64,000 bases of DNA from DATJKD01 sp963834855 (lineage in GTDB: Bacteria; Pseudomonadota; Gammaproteobacteria; Steroidobacterales; Steroidobacteraceae), in contig CAWIDH010000027.1 of assembly GCA_963834855.1 (NCBI GenBank), forward strand, positions 124,001 through 188,000. The letters are read 5' to 3'. Within the stretch, counting starts at the first letter, position 1. Every line of letters starts with the position of its first letter. Shown in pieces: positions 28,234-36,936 of the stretch. The position numbers and the translations under genes are program-made. Under the pieces are notes generated by a model, which saw only the letters and a program-made list of their open reading frames with translations, was not told the DNA's origin and searched no databases.

Positions 28234-30558
28234 GTGGCGAGAGTGGAAGCAAAGCGCGCCGACGGTGGTCCGGTTTCCGCCGGCGTCGCGCGTGCACTGC
28301 GTGAAAGCGCGTTCTGGATCTTCAGCGCGCTCGCGCTGATTCTGCTCGCCGCGCTCGTAAGCTACGACCGCGCCGACCCGGCCTTCTCCTCGACTGGTCA
28401 GCCCGGCCCGGTCACGAACCTGATCGGACCGCTCGGCGCCTGGGTGTCCGATCTGCTGTTCGTACTGTTCGGTGCGCCGGCCTACCTGTTCCCGGTACTG
28501 CTCGCGGTGGCGGGATGGGCGCTCTTCCAGGGCCGCAGCGGGAGGGAAGCGACCGACCGGCGCTCGCTGCTATTCCGCGGCCTGGGTTTCCTGCTCGCGC
28601 TCGCGAGCAGCTGCGGGCTCGCGACGCTGCATTTCTCGGGCGGCGGATTTCCGAACTCGGCGGGCGGTGTGCTCGGCTCGATGCTTGGCGACGGCCTTGC
28701 AGGCGTGATGAGTTTCCTGGGTGCGACGCTGCTGCTGCTCGCCGTGTGGCTCGGATCGGTGTCGCTCTTCACGGGCGTGTCGTGGCTCGCGATCATGGAC
28801 CGCATCGGTCACGGCGTGCTGAACGGGCTGTCGTGGATCCGCGACCGTGTCTCGACCGCGCGCGACGTCAAGGCCGGGCGCGAGGTCAAGCAGGCGCGCG
28901 CTGAGATCGTTCGCGAGGAACAGAAGAAGGTCGCCGAGCGCAAGCCGCCGAAAATCGAGCCCGTCGCGCCGAAGGTCGAGAAGAGCGAGCGCGTCGAGAA
29001 GGAGCGGCAGGTGCCGCTGTTCGAGAGGCCGGGTTCGACCGAGTTACCGCCGCTGTCGCTGCTCGACGATGCGCCGCCGAGGCAGGGCGGGTACTCGGCG
29101 GAAGCGCTCGAGGCGATGTCGCGGCTGGTGGAGCTGAAGCTCCGCGACTTCGGCGTCGAGGCCGAAGTAGTCGAGGTCCACCCGGGACCGGTCATCACGC
29201 GCTTCGAGCTGCGCCCCGCGCCGGGCGTGAAGGTGAGCCAGATTTCGAATCTCGCCAAGGATCTCGCGCGTGCCCTGTCCGCGATCAGCGTGCGCGTCGT
29301 CGAGATCATTCCCGGCAAGTCGACGATGGGTCTCGAGATCCCGAACGAGTCACGCGAGATCGTCACGCTCGGCGAGATCATCAAGAGCAAGGCCTACGAC
29401 GATCTCGCATCGCCGCTCGCGCTGGTGCTCGGCAAGGACATCGGCGGCGCGCCGGTGGTCGCGGACCTCACGCGGATGCCGCACCTGCTGGTCGGCGGAA
29501 CGACGGGCTCGGGCAAGTCGACCGCGGTCAACGCGATGGTTCTCTCGCTGCTCTACAAGTCCTCGGCCGAGCAGGTCCGCCTGATCATGATCGATCCGAA
29601 GATGCTGGAGCTCTCGGTCTACGAGGGCATCCCGCACCTGCTGGCGCCGGTCGTGACCGACATGAAGCAGGCGGCGAACGCGCTGCGCTGGTGCGTCGCG
29701 GAGATGGAGCGGCGCTACCAGCTGATGGCGGCCACGGGCGTGCGCAACCTCGTGGGCTTCAACCGCAGGGTGCAGGAGGCTGCGGACGAAGGGCGGCCGT
29801 TGCGCGACCCGATCGAGATGAAGCGCCTGCCGCCGGACGGCGACCCGGAGACGGTGCCGCTGCTCCAGCCGCTGCCCTACGTGGTCGTGATCGTCGACGA
29901 GCTGGCCGACATGATGCTGATCGTCGGCAAGCGGGTCGAGGAGCTGATCACCCGCCTTGCTCAGAAGGCGCGCGCATCCGGTGTCCACCTGATCCTGGCG
30001 ACCCAGCGTCCGTCGGTGGACGTCATCACCGGGTTGATCAAGGCCAACATTCCGACGCGCATCGCGTTCCAGGTGTCGGCGAAGGTGGACTCGCGCACCA
30101 TCCTGGACCAGAGCGGCGCCGAGTCGCTGCTCGGTCACGGCGACATGCTGTTCCTGCAGCCCGGCACCTCGGTGCCGGTGCGGGTCCACGGCGCATTCGT
30201 ATCGGACCAGGAAGTGCACCGCGTCGTCGGCTCGCTGCGCGGCTCGAAGCCGCCCATCTATCTCGACGAGATCCTCGATGGGCCGTCGGCGCCGATCCCG
30301 GGGCTGCCGGGCGAGCAGGTCGAGGGCGCATCCGAGGATGGTGTGGACGCGGAGCAGGACCCGCTCTACGACGAGGCCGTGCGCATCGTGACCGAGAGCC
30401 GCAAGGCGTCGATCTCCGGCGTGCAGCGCCGGCTCAAGATCGGCTACAACCGCGCCGCGCGCATGATCGAGACGATGGAAGCGGTGGGGCTCGTCGGGCC
30501 GCTGCAGCCCAACGGCAGCCGCGAGGTCCTCGCGCCGCCGCCGCCCGACCCCGAGTGA
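28234..30558 (+). CDS. ftsK: DNA translocase FtsK
   Basis: FtsK anchors at the division septum and pumps the chromosome termini toward XerCD/dif. In the 774-residue product four membrane helices lie in the first ~190 residues, followed by a charged linker (about 205-285), much shorter than in Escherichia coli. The motor has Walker A GGTTGSGKST (421-430), Walker B VVVIVDELADMM, and LILATQRPSVDVITGLIK. The winged-helix gamma domain (about 705-765; SISGVQRRLKIGYNRAARMI) reads the orienting DNA motif. The start is GTG at 28234 with GGACTTTAGG and related purine runs upstream but no strong Shine-Dalgarno. Confidence 0.96.
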   Translation: MARVEAKRADGGPVSAGVARALRESAFWIFSALALILLAALVSYDRADPAFSSTGQPGPVTNLIGPLGAWVSDLLFVLFGAPAYLFPVLLAVAGWALFQGRSGREATDRRSLLFRGLGFLLALASSCGLATLHFSGGGFPNSAGGVLGSMLGDGLAGVMSFLGATLLLLAVWLGSVSLFTGVSWLAIMDRIGHGVLNGLSWIRDRVSTARDVKAGREVKQARAEIVREEQKKVAERKPPKIEPVAPKVEKSERVEKERQVPLFERPGSTELPPLSLLDDAPPRQGGYSAEALEAMSRLVELKLRDFGVEAEVVEVHPGPVITRFELRPAPGVKVSQISNLAKDLARALSAISVRVVEIIPGKSTMGLEIPNESREIVTLGEIIKSKAYDDLASPLALVLGKDIGGAPVVADLTRMPHLLVGGTTGSGKSTAVNAMVLSLLYKSSAEQVRLIMIDPKMLELSVYEGIPHLLAPVVTDMKQAANALRWCVAEMERRYQLMAATGVRNLVGFNRRVQEAADEGRPLRDPIEMKRLPPDGDPETVPLLQPLPYVVVIVDELADMMLIVGKRVEELITRLAQKARASGVHLILATQRPSVDVITGLIKANIPTRIAFQVSAKVDSRTILDQSGAESLLGHGDMLFLQPGTSVPVRVHGAFVSDQEVHRVVGSLRGSKPPIYLDEILDGPSAPIPGLPGEQVEGASEDGVDAEQDPLYDEAVRIVTESRKASISGVQRRLKIGYNRAARMIETMEAVGLVGPLQPNGSREVLAPPPPDPE

Positions 30559-30569
30559 AGACGCCGGCC

Positions 30570-31211
30570 ATGTGCGCGCTCCTCCGCGCGACCTGCGCAG
30601 CCCTCGCCTGCCTCGTGCTCGCATCGCCCGTCCACGCGGCGGACGACGCCGTCACGCGCGTCGCGGACTACCTGTCCGGCGTCAGGACGCTCTCGGCACA
30701 GTTCGTCCAGGTCGTGCGCGACCGGCAGGGCCGGATCGCCGAGCGCGCGAGCGGGACGCTGTCGCTCTCGAGACCCGACCGGTTTCGCTGGGACTACCGC
30801 CAGCCGTACGAGCAGCTGATCGTTGCGGACGGGCGCAGGCTGTGGCTCTACGACACCGACCTGCAGCAGGTGACGGTGCGCGGGCTCGAGGAGGGGCTGG
30901 GGTCCACGCCCGCGACGCTCCTGTCGGGCGCGGGGCGCCTGGGCGACAGCTTTGCGTCCGTCGCCGTGGAGCGCGACGGCGACTGGACCTGGTGCCGGCT
31001 GCGGCCGACGCAGAACACCTCCGACTTCGAAGCCGTCAGCCTGGCCTTTGATCCGAAGGGAGAGCTCACGGCGATGGAGCTTGCCGACAAGCTCGGGCAG
31101 ACGACCCGGATCGATTTCTCGGGGCTCGCGCGCAACAGGCCGCTCGACGACGCGCTGTTCCGCTTCGAGCCGCCGCCCGGAGCCGACGTGATCGGGGAGG
31201 CGGGCGCGTGA
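30570..31211 (+). CDS. lolA: Outer-membrane lipoprotein carrier protein LolA
   Basis: LolA shuttles lipoproteins across the periplasm from LolCDE to LolB. The product of 213 residues has a signal peptide (LLRATCAALACLVLASPVHA) and LolA motifs: LSGVRTLSAQFVQVV, GTLSLSRPDRFRWDYRQPYE, DGRRLWLYDTDLQQVTVR. An in-frame GTG at 30555 overlapping the ftsK stop is an alternative start, adding five residues. The ftsK-lolA-rarA order is a standard gammaproteobacterial arrangement. Confidence 0.93.
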   Translation: MCALLRATCAALACLVLASPVHAADDAVTRVADYLSGVRTLSAQFVQVVRDRQGRIAERASGTLSLSRPDRFRWDYRQPYEQLIVADGRRLWLYDTDLQQVTVRGLEEGLGSTPATLLSGAGRLGDSFASVAVERDGDWTWCRLRPTQNTSDFEAVSLAFDPKGELTAMELADKLGQTTRIDFSGLARNRPLDDALFRFEPPPGADVIGEAGA

Positions 31212-31604
31212 GCTCTGCACTGCCGAGTTTGCCGCACCGCCGCGTCTGGATGATCCTGGGCTTCGTGCTGGTCGCTACGGTGATCGTGACGAGCCTGGTG
31301 CCGGGTGGCGGATTCGATCACGGTGCCAGGCGGCGACAAGCTGGGGCACGCATTCGCGTACCTGACGCTGATGGTCTGGTTTGCCGGACTGCAGCCTCGC
31401 CGGGCGTGGCGCTGGGTGGCGATCGGCTTGCTGCTCATGGGACTCGGCCTCGAAATTGCGCAGGGAGCGATGCACATGGATCGCACGGCCGATGCCCGGG
31501 ATATGGCAGCCAACGCCGCGGGCGTGATCATCGGCCTGCTGCTGGCCGCCGCGGGTGCGGCCACCTGGGCCTACAGGCTGGAGACGTGGCTCGTCCGGAA
31601 ATGA
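31208..31604 (+). CDS. VanZ-like small membrane protein (frameshifted)
   Basis: The GTG start overlaps the lolA stop (GTGA). The first frame gives a membrane helix (VWMILGFVLVATVIVTSLVP); one base on, the reading continues SITVPGGDKLGHAFAYLTLM and two or three further helices, ending LETWLVRK. The PGGDKLGHFxAY pattern is typical of VanZ-like proteins of about 130 residues, whose function is not established. One extra base near 31310 explains the split. Its stop overlaps the rarA start (ATGA), so lolA, this gene and rarA are a coupled set. Confidence 0.75.
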
Positions 31605-32908
31605 CGTCGAGCGCGGCGGCCTACGACGGTCGACCGCTCGCCGACCGTATGCGGCCCGCGAGCCTCGGCGACTTCGTCGGCCAGCCGCACCTGCTCGCGC
31701 CCGGCAAGCCGCTGCGTCGACTGATCGAAGGCCGCAGCCTCCACTCGATGATCCTGTGGGGCCCGCCCGGCACCGGCAAGACCACGCTCGCGCGGCTCGT
31801 GGCGCGGACCTGCGAGGCGGAGTTCGTTGCGCTGTCCGCGGTGATGGCCGGCGTCAAGGACGTGCGCGCGGCGGTCGAACGCGCGCAGGCGCTGCGCCGC
31901 ACCGAGGATCGTCCCACGATCCTCTTTCTCGACGAGGTGCACCGCTTCAACAAGGCCCAGCAGGACGCCTTCCTGCCCTTCGTCGAGGACGGCACGCTGT
32001 GCTTCATCGGTGCCACGACCGAGAACCCGTCCTTCGAGATCAACAGTGCGCTCCTGTCACGTGCGCGCGTCTACGTGTTGCGTGCTCTGTCCGTCGAGGA
32101 CATCCGGCGCGTGCTGGACCGTGCGATCGAACGCGATGCCCGGGACAACGGTGCCGTGCGCGTGGAGGCGGAAGCCCTCGAGACGATCTCGAAAGCCGCT
32201 GACGGCGACGCGCGTCGCGGTCTCAACCTCCTCGAAGTGGCGCTCGAGCTGGCGCGCGCCGGCGACGGCATCCTGAGCGAAGCGATCGCTGCGGAGGTGT
32301 CCGCGGGCGGTTACCGGCGCTTCGACAAGCAGGGTGAGATCTTCTACGACCAGATCTCCGCGCTGCACAAGTCCGTGCGTGGGTCCGAACCGGACGCCGC
32401 GCTCTACTGGTTATGCCGGATGCTCGACGGCGGCTGCGACCCGCGCTACATCTCACGGCGCGTGCTCAGGATGGCCTCCGAGGACATTGGCAACGCCGAT
32501 CCGCGTGCGCTTGCGCTGGCCCTGCAGGCCTGCGAAGTCTACGAGCGTCTCGGCAGCCCGGAAGGAGAGCTCGCCATCGCGCAGGCGGTCGTGTTCATGG
32601 CTTGCGCGGCGAAGAGCAACGCGGTGTACAAGGCTTTCGGTACGGCGATGGCCGATGCCCGCCAGCACGGTACGCTCGAGGTGCCGCTCCGGCTGCGCAA
32701 TGCGCCGACCGCGCTCATGAAGGGGCTGGGCTACGGCGCGGGCTATCGTTATGCGCACGACGAGCCGGATGCGTACGCGGCAGGCGAGACCTACTTTCCC
32801 GATGGCATGTCGCCCCGGGTGTACTACGAACCCGTGCCGCGCGGGCTCGAAATCAAGATCGCCGAGGCGCTCGCGCGGCTGCGGGCGGGTGGGGCGAAGA
32901 AGGAATAG
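31601..32908 (+). CDS. rarA: Replication-associated recombination protein RarA (MgsA)
   Basis: RarA is a clamp-loader-like AAA+ ATPase acting at stalled replication forks. The 435-residue product has the N-terminal PLADRMRPASLGDFVGQPHL, Walker A WGPPGTGKTTLARLVA, Walker B TILFLDEVHRFNKAQQDAFL, sensor 1 FIGATTENPSFE, and the family's C-terminal RMLDGGCDPRYISRRVLRMA and AVYKAFGTAMADA. The start ATG overlaps the previous stop. Two palindromic repeats separate it from serS. Confidence 0.96.
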   Translation: MTSSAAAYDGRPLADRMRPASLGDFVGQPHLLAPGKPLRRLIEGRSLHSMILWGPPGTGKTTLARLVARTCEAEFVALSAVMAGVKDVRAAVERAQALRRTEDRPTILFLDEVHRFNKAQQDAFLPFVEDGTLCFIGATTENPSFEINSALLSRARVYVLRALSVEDIRRVLDRAIERDARDNGAVRVEAEALETISKAADGDARRGLNLLEVALELARAGDGILSEAIAAEVSAGGYRRFDKQGEIFYDQISALHKSVRGSEPDAALYWLCRMLDGGCDPRYISRRVLRMASEDIGNADPRALALALQACEVYERLGSPEGELAIAQAVVFMACAAKSNAVYKAFGTAMADARQHGTLEVPLRLRNAPTALMKGLGYGAGYRYAHDEPDAYAAGETYFPDGMSPRVYYEPVPRGLEIKIAEALARLRAGGAKKE

Positions 32909-32915
32909 CCACCGA

Positions 32916-32940
32916 GAAAATCGGCTCAGAGCCGAATTTC
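32916..32940. repeat. Dispersed palindrome, copy 2
   Basis: GAAAATCGGCTC-A-GAGCCGAATTTC lies just after the rarA stop: a perfect GCC-rich stem with A/T-rich flanks, able to form a hairpin terminator in either direction. Confidence 0.7.
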
Positions 32941-32970
32941 CACATGGGAAGATGCAGCTCAGGTCCGTAT

Positions 32971-32999
32971 GGAAATTCAGCTCAGAGCCGAATTGATTT
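32971..32999. repeat. Dispersed palindrome, copy 3
   Basis: A second, less perfect member (GGAAATTCAGCTC-A-GAGCC followed by GAATTGATTT) ends 19 bases before the serS ATG. A further faint copy (GCAGCTCAGG) lies between copies 2 and 3, so the rarA-serS gap is largely made of this family. Confidence 0.65.
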
Positions 33000-33018
33000 G
33001 AACTTACTGGGAGGATGA

Positions 33019-34300
33019 ATGCTCGACACCCGCTTGCTCAGGACCGACCCTGAGGGCGTTGCGCGCAACCTCGCGCGGCGTGGTTACGTGTTCGACCTGG
33101 CTGAGTTCCGCGCGCTCGAGGACCGTCGCAAGGCGGCGCAGGTCGCGGCGGACGAGACGCGGGCCGCGCGTAATGCGAATGCGAAGGCGGTTGGGCAGGC
33201 CAAGGCGCAGGGTAAGGACATCGCGCCGCTGCTGGCGGAGGGCGAGGCGCTGTCGCGACGGCTCGAAGGACTGGAGAGCGAAGTGAACGAGGCACAGGCA
33301 CAGTTCGACGCGCTCGTGCTGACCCTGCCGAACCTGTTGCACGACGCCGTGCCGGACGGACAGGACGAAACGGCCAACGTCGAGCTGCGCCGCTGGGGCT
33401 CGCCGCGCGACTTCGCGTTCACGCCGCGCGATCACGTTGCGATCGGCGAAGCGCTCGGGATGCTGGATTTCGACGCGGCAGCGCGGATCTCGGGCGCCAG
33501 GTTTGCGGTGCTTTCCGGCGGAGTCGCGCGACTTCATCGCGCGCTCATCCAGTACATGCTCGACCTGCACACGAGTCGCCACGGCTACACCGAGGTCTAC
33601 GTGCCGTACCTCGTCGGCCGACACGCGCTGATCGGGACCGGGCAGTTGCCCAAGTTCGAGGCCGACCTGTTCCGCATTGCCTCGGGCGACCACGAGTACT
33701 TCCTCATCCCGACGGCTGAGGTGCCCGTGACCAACCTGGCGCGCGAGTCGATTCTCGATGCGGCAACTCTCCCTCGGAAGTACGCGGCGCACACGCCGTG
33801 CTTCCGTGCCGAGGCCGGCTCGCACGGCAAGGACACGCGCGGGATGATCCGCCAGCACCAGTTCGAGAAAGTCGAGCTGGTGCAGATCGTGAAGCCGGAA
33901 GATTCCTACGCCGCGCTCGAGGAGCTGACCGGTCACGCCGAGCAGGTGCTGCAGGGCCTCGGCCTGCCGTACCGCGTGGTCGCACTGTGCGGCGGGCGAC
34001 GTCGGCTTCGCGAGCGCCCGAACCTACGACATCGAGGTCTGGCTGCCCGGGCAGCAGGCGTACCGGGAGATCTCCTCCTGCAGCAATTGCGAAGCCTTCC
34101 AGGCCCGGCGCATGCAGGCGCGCTGGCGCAACCCGGCGACGGGCAAGCCCGAGCCCGTGCACACACTCAACGGCTCCGGTGTCGCGGTCGGGCGGGCGCT
34201 GATTGCGGTGCTGGAGAACGGCCAGCAGGCCGATGGCAGTGTCGTGGTGCCGGACGTGCTCAGGGCCTATATGGGCGGGGCGGATAAACTCGCGTCCTAG
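33019..34300 (+). CDS. serS: Seryl-tRNA synthetase (frameshifted in this sequence)
   Basis: SerS charges tRNA-Ser with serine. The first frame gives MLDTRLLRTDPEGVARNLAR, the long coiled-coil arm (about 30-105) and class II motifs 1 and 2, including YLIP-like FLIPTAEVPVTNLARE and FRAEAGSHGKDTRGMIRQHQ. After VALCGG the frame is lost; one base on, the sequence continues DVGFASARTYDIEVWLPGQQ, SSCSNCEAFQARRM and motif 3 TLNGSGVAVGRALIAVLEN. One extra G in the run at 33991-33996 explains it. The restored protein is about 426 residues, normal for the family. It cannot be truly broken, because SerS is essential. GGGAGG lies nine bases before the ATG. Confidence 0.93.
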
Positions 34301-34411
34301 CTCTACACTCGCGGCCTGGATCGCGGCGTCAGATCGAAGCAGCCCGAGAGCTGGTAAAAGCGATTGATTGCGGGCAGTCGAACAACTATCGGTGGGCATA
34401 ACGGGGGACAC

Positions 34412-35320
34412 ATGAACGAATCGGTGAGCTGGCCGAAGAAAACGCGCGAGATGCACAGTCATCACTTCGACTCGACGATCTGGAATGATTTCAAGTTCCG
34501 CGACGACGACATCGTCATTTCGACCTATGCGAAGTCGGGTACGACGTGGATGCAGCAGATGATCGGGCAGATGCTGATGGGCCCGGATCCGGAGCTTGGG
34601 GTGGCGGAGTTGTCGCCGTGGCTCGATATCCGCGTTCCTCCGAAAGCGGTCAAGCTGCCCGTGGTGGAGGCGCAGACGCACCGGCGGTTCCTCAAGACGC
34701 ATCTGCCCGTCAATGCGCTCGTCTTTTCACCGAAGGCGAAGTACATCTATATCGGGCGGGACGGCCGTGACGTGTTGTGGAGCTTCTACAACCACCACGT
34801 CAATGCCAATGACACCTGGTATGCGGCGCTCAACGACACGCCTGGGCGTGTCGGGCCTCCGATCGAGCGTCCGCCCGGGGACATCCGTCAGTATTGGCGC
34901 GACTGGCTTTCGCGTGACGGCTACCCGTTCTGGTCGTTCTGGGACAACGTCCGGAGCTGGTGGGAAATACGTGCACTCCCCAATGTCATGCTCGTGCACT
35001 TCGCGAATCTCAAGCGCGACATGCCGGGACAGATGCGCCGCATCGCAGCCTTCCTCGACATCACCATCGATGAGGCGAAGTGGCCGACGGTCGTGGAGTA
35101 TTGCTCCTTCGACTGGATGAAGGCCCATGCCACCAAGAGTGTCCCGCTCGGCGGTGCATTCTGGGACGCCGGCGCCGCGGTCTTCATTCACAAGGGGGTG
35201 AACGGACGGTGGACGGATGTCCTCTCACGGGAGGAGGCCGCCGAGTACGAGGCCCGGGCAGTGCAGGAGCTTGGGCCGGAATGCGCGCGGTGGATTGCGA
35301 CCGGCCAGGGGCTGGATTGA
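34412..35320 (+). CDS. Sulfotransferase (PAPS-dependent, Sulfotransfer_1 type)
   Basis: Such cytosolic-type enzymes move a sulfate group from PAPS to hydroxyls or amines. The 302-residue product has the 5'-phosphosulfate loop YAKSGTTWMQQ (39-49), the 3'-phosphate motif YIYIGRDGRDVLWSFYNH (Arg116, Ser124) and a late HKGVNGRW segment like the RKG-x-x-G-x-W element. The acceptor is unknown. ACGGGGGAC precedes the ATG, better than the upstream in-frame start. It stands alone between serS and tRNA-Ser, where Pseudomonas has cysG. Confidence 0.88.
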   Translation: MNESVSWPKKTREMHSHHFDSTIWNDFKFRDDDIVISTYAKSGTTWMQQMIGQMLMGPDPELGVAELSPWLDIRVPPKAVKLPVVEAQTHRRFLKTHLPVNALVFSPKAKYIYIGRDGRDVLWSFYNHHVNANDTWYAALNDTPGRVGPPIERPPGDIRQYWRDWLSRDGYPFWSFWDNVRSWWEIRALPNVMLVHFANLKRDMPGQMRRIAAFLDITIDEAKWPTVVEYCSFDWMKAHATKSVPLGGAFWDAGAAVFIHKGVNGRWTDVLSREEAAEYEARAVQELGPECARWIATGQGLD

Positions 35321-35428
35321 CGGTAGCCTCCGCGCGGCGCTCCGGCCGTACATTTGCCGGGGCGGACATCCCACGCGCGTAGCCTTAGACTGCGCGGCCG
35401 GAACGGCTCGAGCGTGCCGGTTCGCGAT

Positions 35429-35518
35429 GGAGAGGTGGCAGAGCGGTTGATTGCACCGGTCTTGAAAACCGGAGACCCTTCACGGGGTTCGTGGGTTCGA
35501 ATCCCACCCTCTCCGCCA
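35429..35518 (+). tRNA. tRNA-Ser (anticodon UGA)
   Basis: The acceptor arms GGAGAGG (35429-35435) and CCTCTCC (35508-35514) pair fully, with discriminator G and an encoded CCA. The anticodon stem-loop CCGGTCTTGAAAACCGG shows TGA in the loop. A long variable arm (GAGACCCTTCACGGGGTTC region) marks a class II tRNA, and GGGTTCGAATCCC is the T arm. It reads UCN codons and lies 1.1 kb downstream of serS. Confidence 0.96.
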
Positions 35519-35616
35519 CTATAAAACAAGCCTTTTTCTAGCGTTTCGGTCCTGTCTGAGCGAGTCGTAACTGCTCAAAAATGAGCAAAAACTGAGCTGC
35601 AAACTCAATTCAGCAG

Positions 35617-35645
35617 AGAGCCCGGCCACGTGCCGGGCTCTTTGT
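35617..35645 (+). terminator. Intrinsic terminator downstream of tRNA-Ser
   Basis: AGAGCCCGGC (35617-35626) and GCCGGGCTCT (35632-35641) form a perfect 10-bp stem with a five-base loop, followed by a short T-rich tail. Confidence 0.7.
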
Positions 35646-35849
35646 ATCTGGCGGGATCCACGCCTGCCGACCGGCGAAGGGGGACGACGCGGGCCGGCAG
35701 GGGGACCGAGCGCGCGACCACCGAGGCAGGCTCGCGCATGACTCAGATTCACCGTACCGCACGGCGCCATCTGGCGCAGTGACCAACGTCCGGTTTTGGC
35801 CCCCGATTTCAGCCGCTCTGACCTTCTTGTTTTCGTACGAACGGCGCGC

Positions 35850-35939
35850 ATATTCGCGTCGCCAGCCCGCGCGTGACAGCGCAGGCTGCGCGCATGGACT
35901 CGATGCCCACCGGGCCGAACATCGCCACCGGCCGCCTGG
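35850..35939 (+). repeat. 90-bp direct repeat, left copy
   Basis: Differs from 36745-36834 at about five of 90 positions, all in a short internal patch. Both copies contain an ATG reading MDSMPTGPNIATGRL, followed by different short tails. Confidence 0.85.
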
Positions 35940-35958
35940 TGGTGGGGCTGGCGGGTGC

Positions 35959-36195
35959 TCAGATGTAAGCGCGAGCGCTGATACCCGGGCGCAGGGTCGG
36001 CGGTCTCACTTGCCAGCTACCTAACGACCGGCAGTAGCTGCATCGCGGTTTCTTGCCGACGAAGCAATAGTCGCCGCGTCCTTCGGTGATCAGCCGCTCG
36101 AAGTCCAGCACGGCCCAGCGTTCGCACGTAGCGCAGAACGCCGCGAGTTTGTGATCGTGCTCGCGCAGGGCTCGGATTGTGTCGAGCGTGACCAT
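35959..36195 (-). CDS. Small zinc-ribbon-like protein
   Basis: The reading MVTLDTIRALREHDHKLAAF continues with CATCERWAVLDFERLI and PRCSYCRSLGSW. The two CxxC pairs, 31 residues apart with a G-rich, aromatic middle, look like a four-cysteine zinc ribbon, a pattern found in short uncharacterised proteobacterial and phage proteins. Length is 78 residues from the ATG at 36195. No good Shine-Dalgarno precedes it; a Met five codons earlier is an alternative. It lies between the two 90-bp repeats. Function unknown. Confidence 0.45.
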   Translation of the reverse strand: MVTLDTIRALREHDHKLAAFCATCERWAVLDFERLITEGRGDYCFVGKKPRCSYCRSLGSWQVRPPTLRPGISARAYI

Positions 36196-36505
36196 GGCGA
36201 ACCACAGCACCGGCGCGCCCGTTGACAGATTGATCCGTTTTCGCGCGAACTCGGTGGGTGTTCGGCGAGGGATGAGCGTATACGTCGGTTACTTGTCACA
36301 GCCCACGGCCCGAAGGCGAGAAACCTTGGTTCGTGTCTCGACCTTTAGGATGCTCGACAAACACAAGCAGGAGAGGGTGCTCCGGCGCATGCGTCTAAAT
36401 GTGCCGCCGAGACAAAGCCGGAGATGACGACGACGACGAGCCAAGCGCAAAGTTAGACAACGGGCCACCCGCTCGCGGGGCGGCCTATGCAATGGGGGGC
36501 GCGAG
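36196..36505. other. Stretch without a supported gene inside the repeat-bounded islet
   Basis: A plus-strand reading of ~50 very basic codons (from about 36275, SVYVGYLSQPTARRRE) exists but lacks Shine-Dalgarno spacing and family similarity. A GC-rich hairpin-like run (about 36462-36484) precedes the next small ORF. Confidence 0.35.
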
Positions 36506-36700
36506 ATGAACGACGCAACCAACGCCGCGGCAGAAGTCTCGCCGCTGGTCGAGCTACGCAGCACCATTTTCCGTCTGCGGGCGGCCCTCGAAGAGGCGAT
36601 GCTCTACAACTGGTCACCCGCGAACGATCCGCCGCCTGTGGCCATCGTCGTGCAGTGTGAAGCTGCCCTTGGCGTGACAGAGGAAGTCTTAGCCCACTAG
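36506..36700 (+). CDS. Possible small protein of unknown function
   Basis: A 64-residue reading starts MNDATNAAAEVSPLVELRS after GGGGGGCGCGAG, a usable Shine-Dalgarno. It is acidic, predicted mostly helical (IFRLRAALEEAMLY, VVQCEAALGVTEEVL), and has no motif I recognise. Its codon choice is GC-ending like neighbouring genes. It lies between the two 90-bp repeats. It may be real, but evidence is limited to the ribosome site and amphipathic pattern. Confidence 0.35.
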   Translation: MNDATNAAAEVSPLVELRSTIFRLRAALEEAMLYNWSPANDPPPVAIVVQCEAALGVTEEVLAH

Positions 36701-36744
36701 CCCGCGCGACCCGGTCAAGGCGCAATTCTCGGCGTCCACGTCAG

Positions 36745-36834
36745 ATATTCGCGTCGCCAGACCGCACAGGACCGCGCAGGCTGCGCGCATGGACTCGATG
36801 CCCACCGGGCCGAACATCGCCACCGGCCGCCTGG
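36745..36834 (+). repeat. 90-bp direct repeat, right copy
   Basis: Second copy of the repeat at 35850-35939, 895 bases apart start to start, bounding a segment with the zinc-ribbon ORF and the 64-residue ORF. Confidence 0.85.
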
Positions 36835-36900
36835 CGCAGTTTGCTTGGGGCTGGTGGCGCGCTTAGGCGACGCGAAAATCTGCTGCGTTCGCGCAGAAAC

Positions 36901-36926
36901 AAAAAAGCCCGGCGCGTGGCCGAGCT
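36901..36926 (-). terminator. Intrinsic terminator of the small cationic peptide gene
   Basis: On the minus strand AGCTCGGC (36926-36919) and GCCGGGCT (36913-36906) make an 8-bp stem with one T-G pair and a five-base loop, followed by six Ts. It starts ten bases after the stop at 36937. Confidence 0.75.
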
Positions 36927-36936
36927 CTCTCCAGGC

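Larger units (their letters stand above)
35519..35958. other. Gene-poor stretch after tRNA-Ser
   Basis: No convincing gene. It holds the tRNA terminator (35617-35645), a small hairpin GCTCA-AAAA-TGAGC near 35574-35587, and the first copy of the 90-bp direct repeat (35850-35939). I looked for integrase sequence and for a second copy of the tRNA 3' end and saw neither. Confidence 0.5.

Noticed and set aside
36179..36427. An 82-codon plus-strand frame in the islet
   Set aside because: Overlaps the better-supported zinc-ribbon frame at its start, very basic C-terminus, poor Shine-Dalgarno spacing.
35850..36834. CRISPR-like array from the repeated 90-bp unit
   Set aside because: Only two copies, far too long and far apart, with no cas genes.
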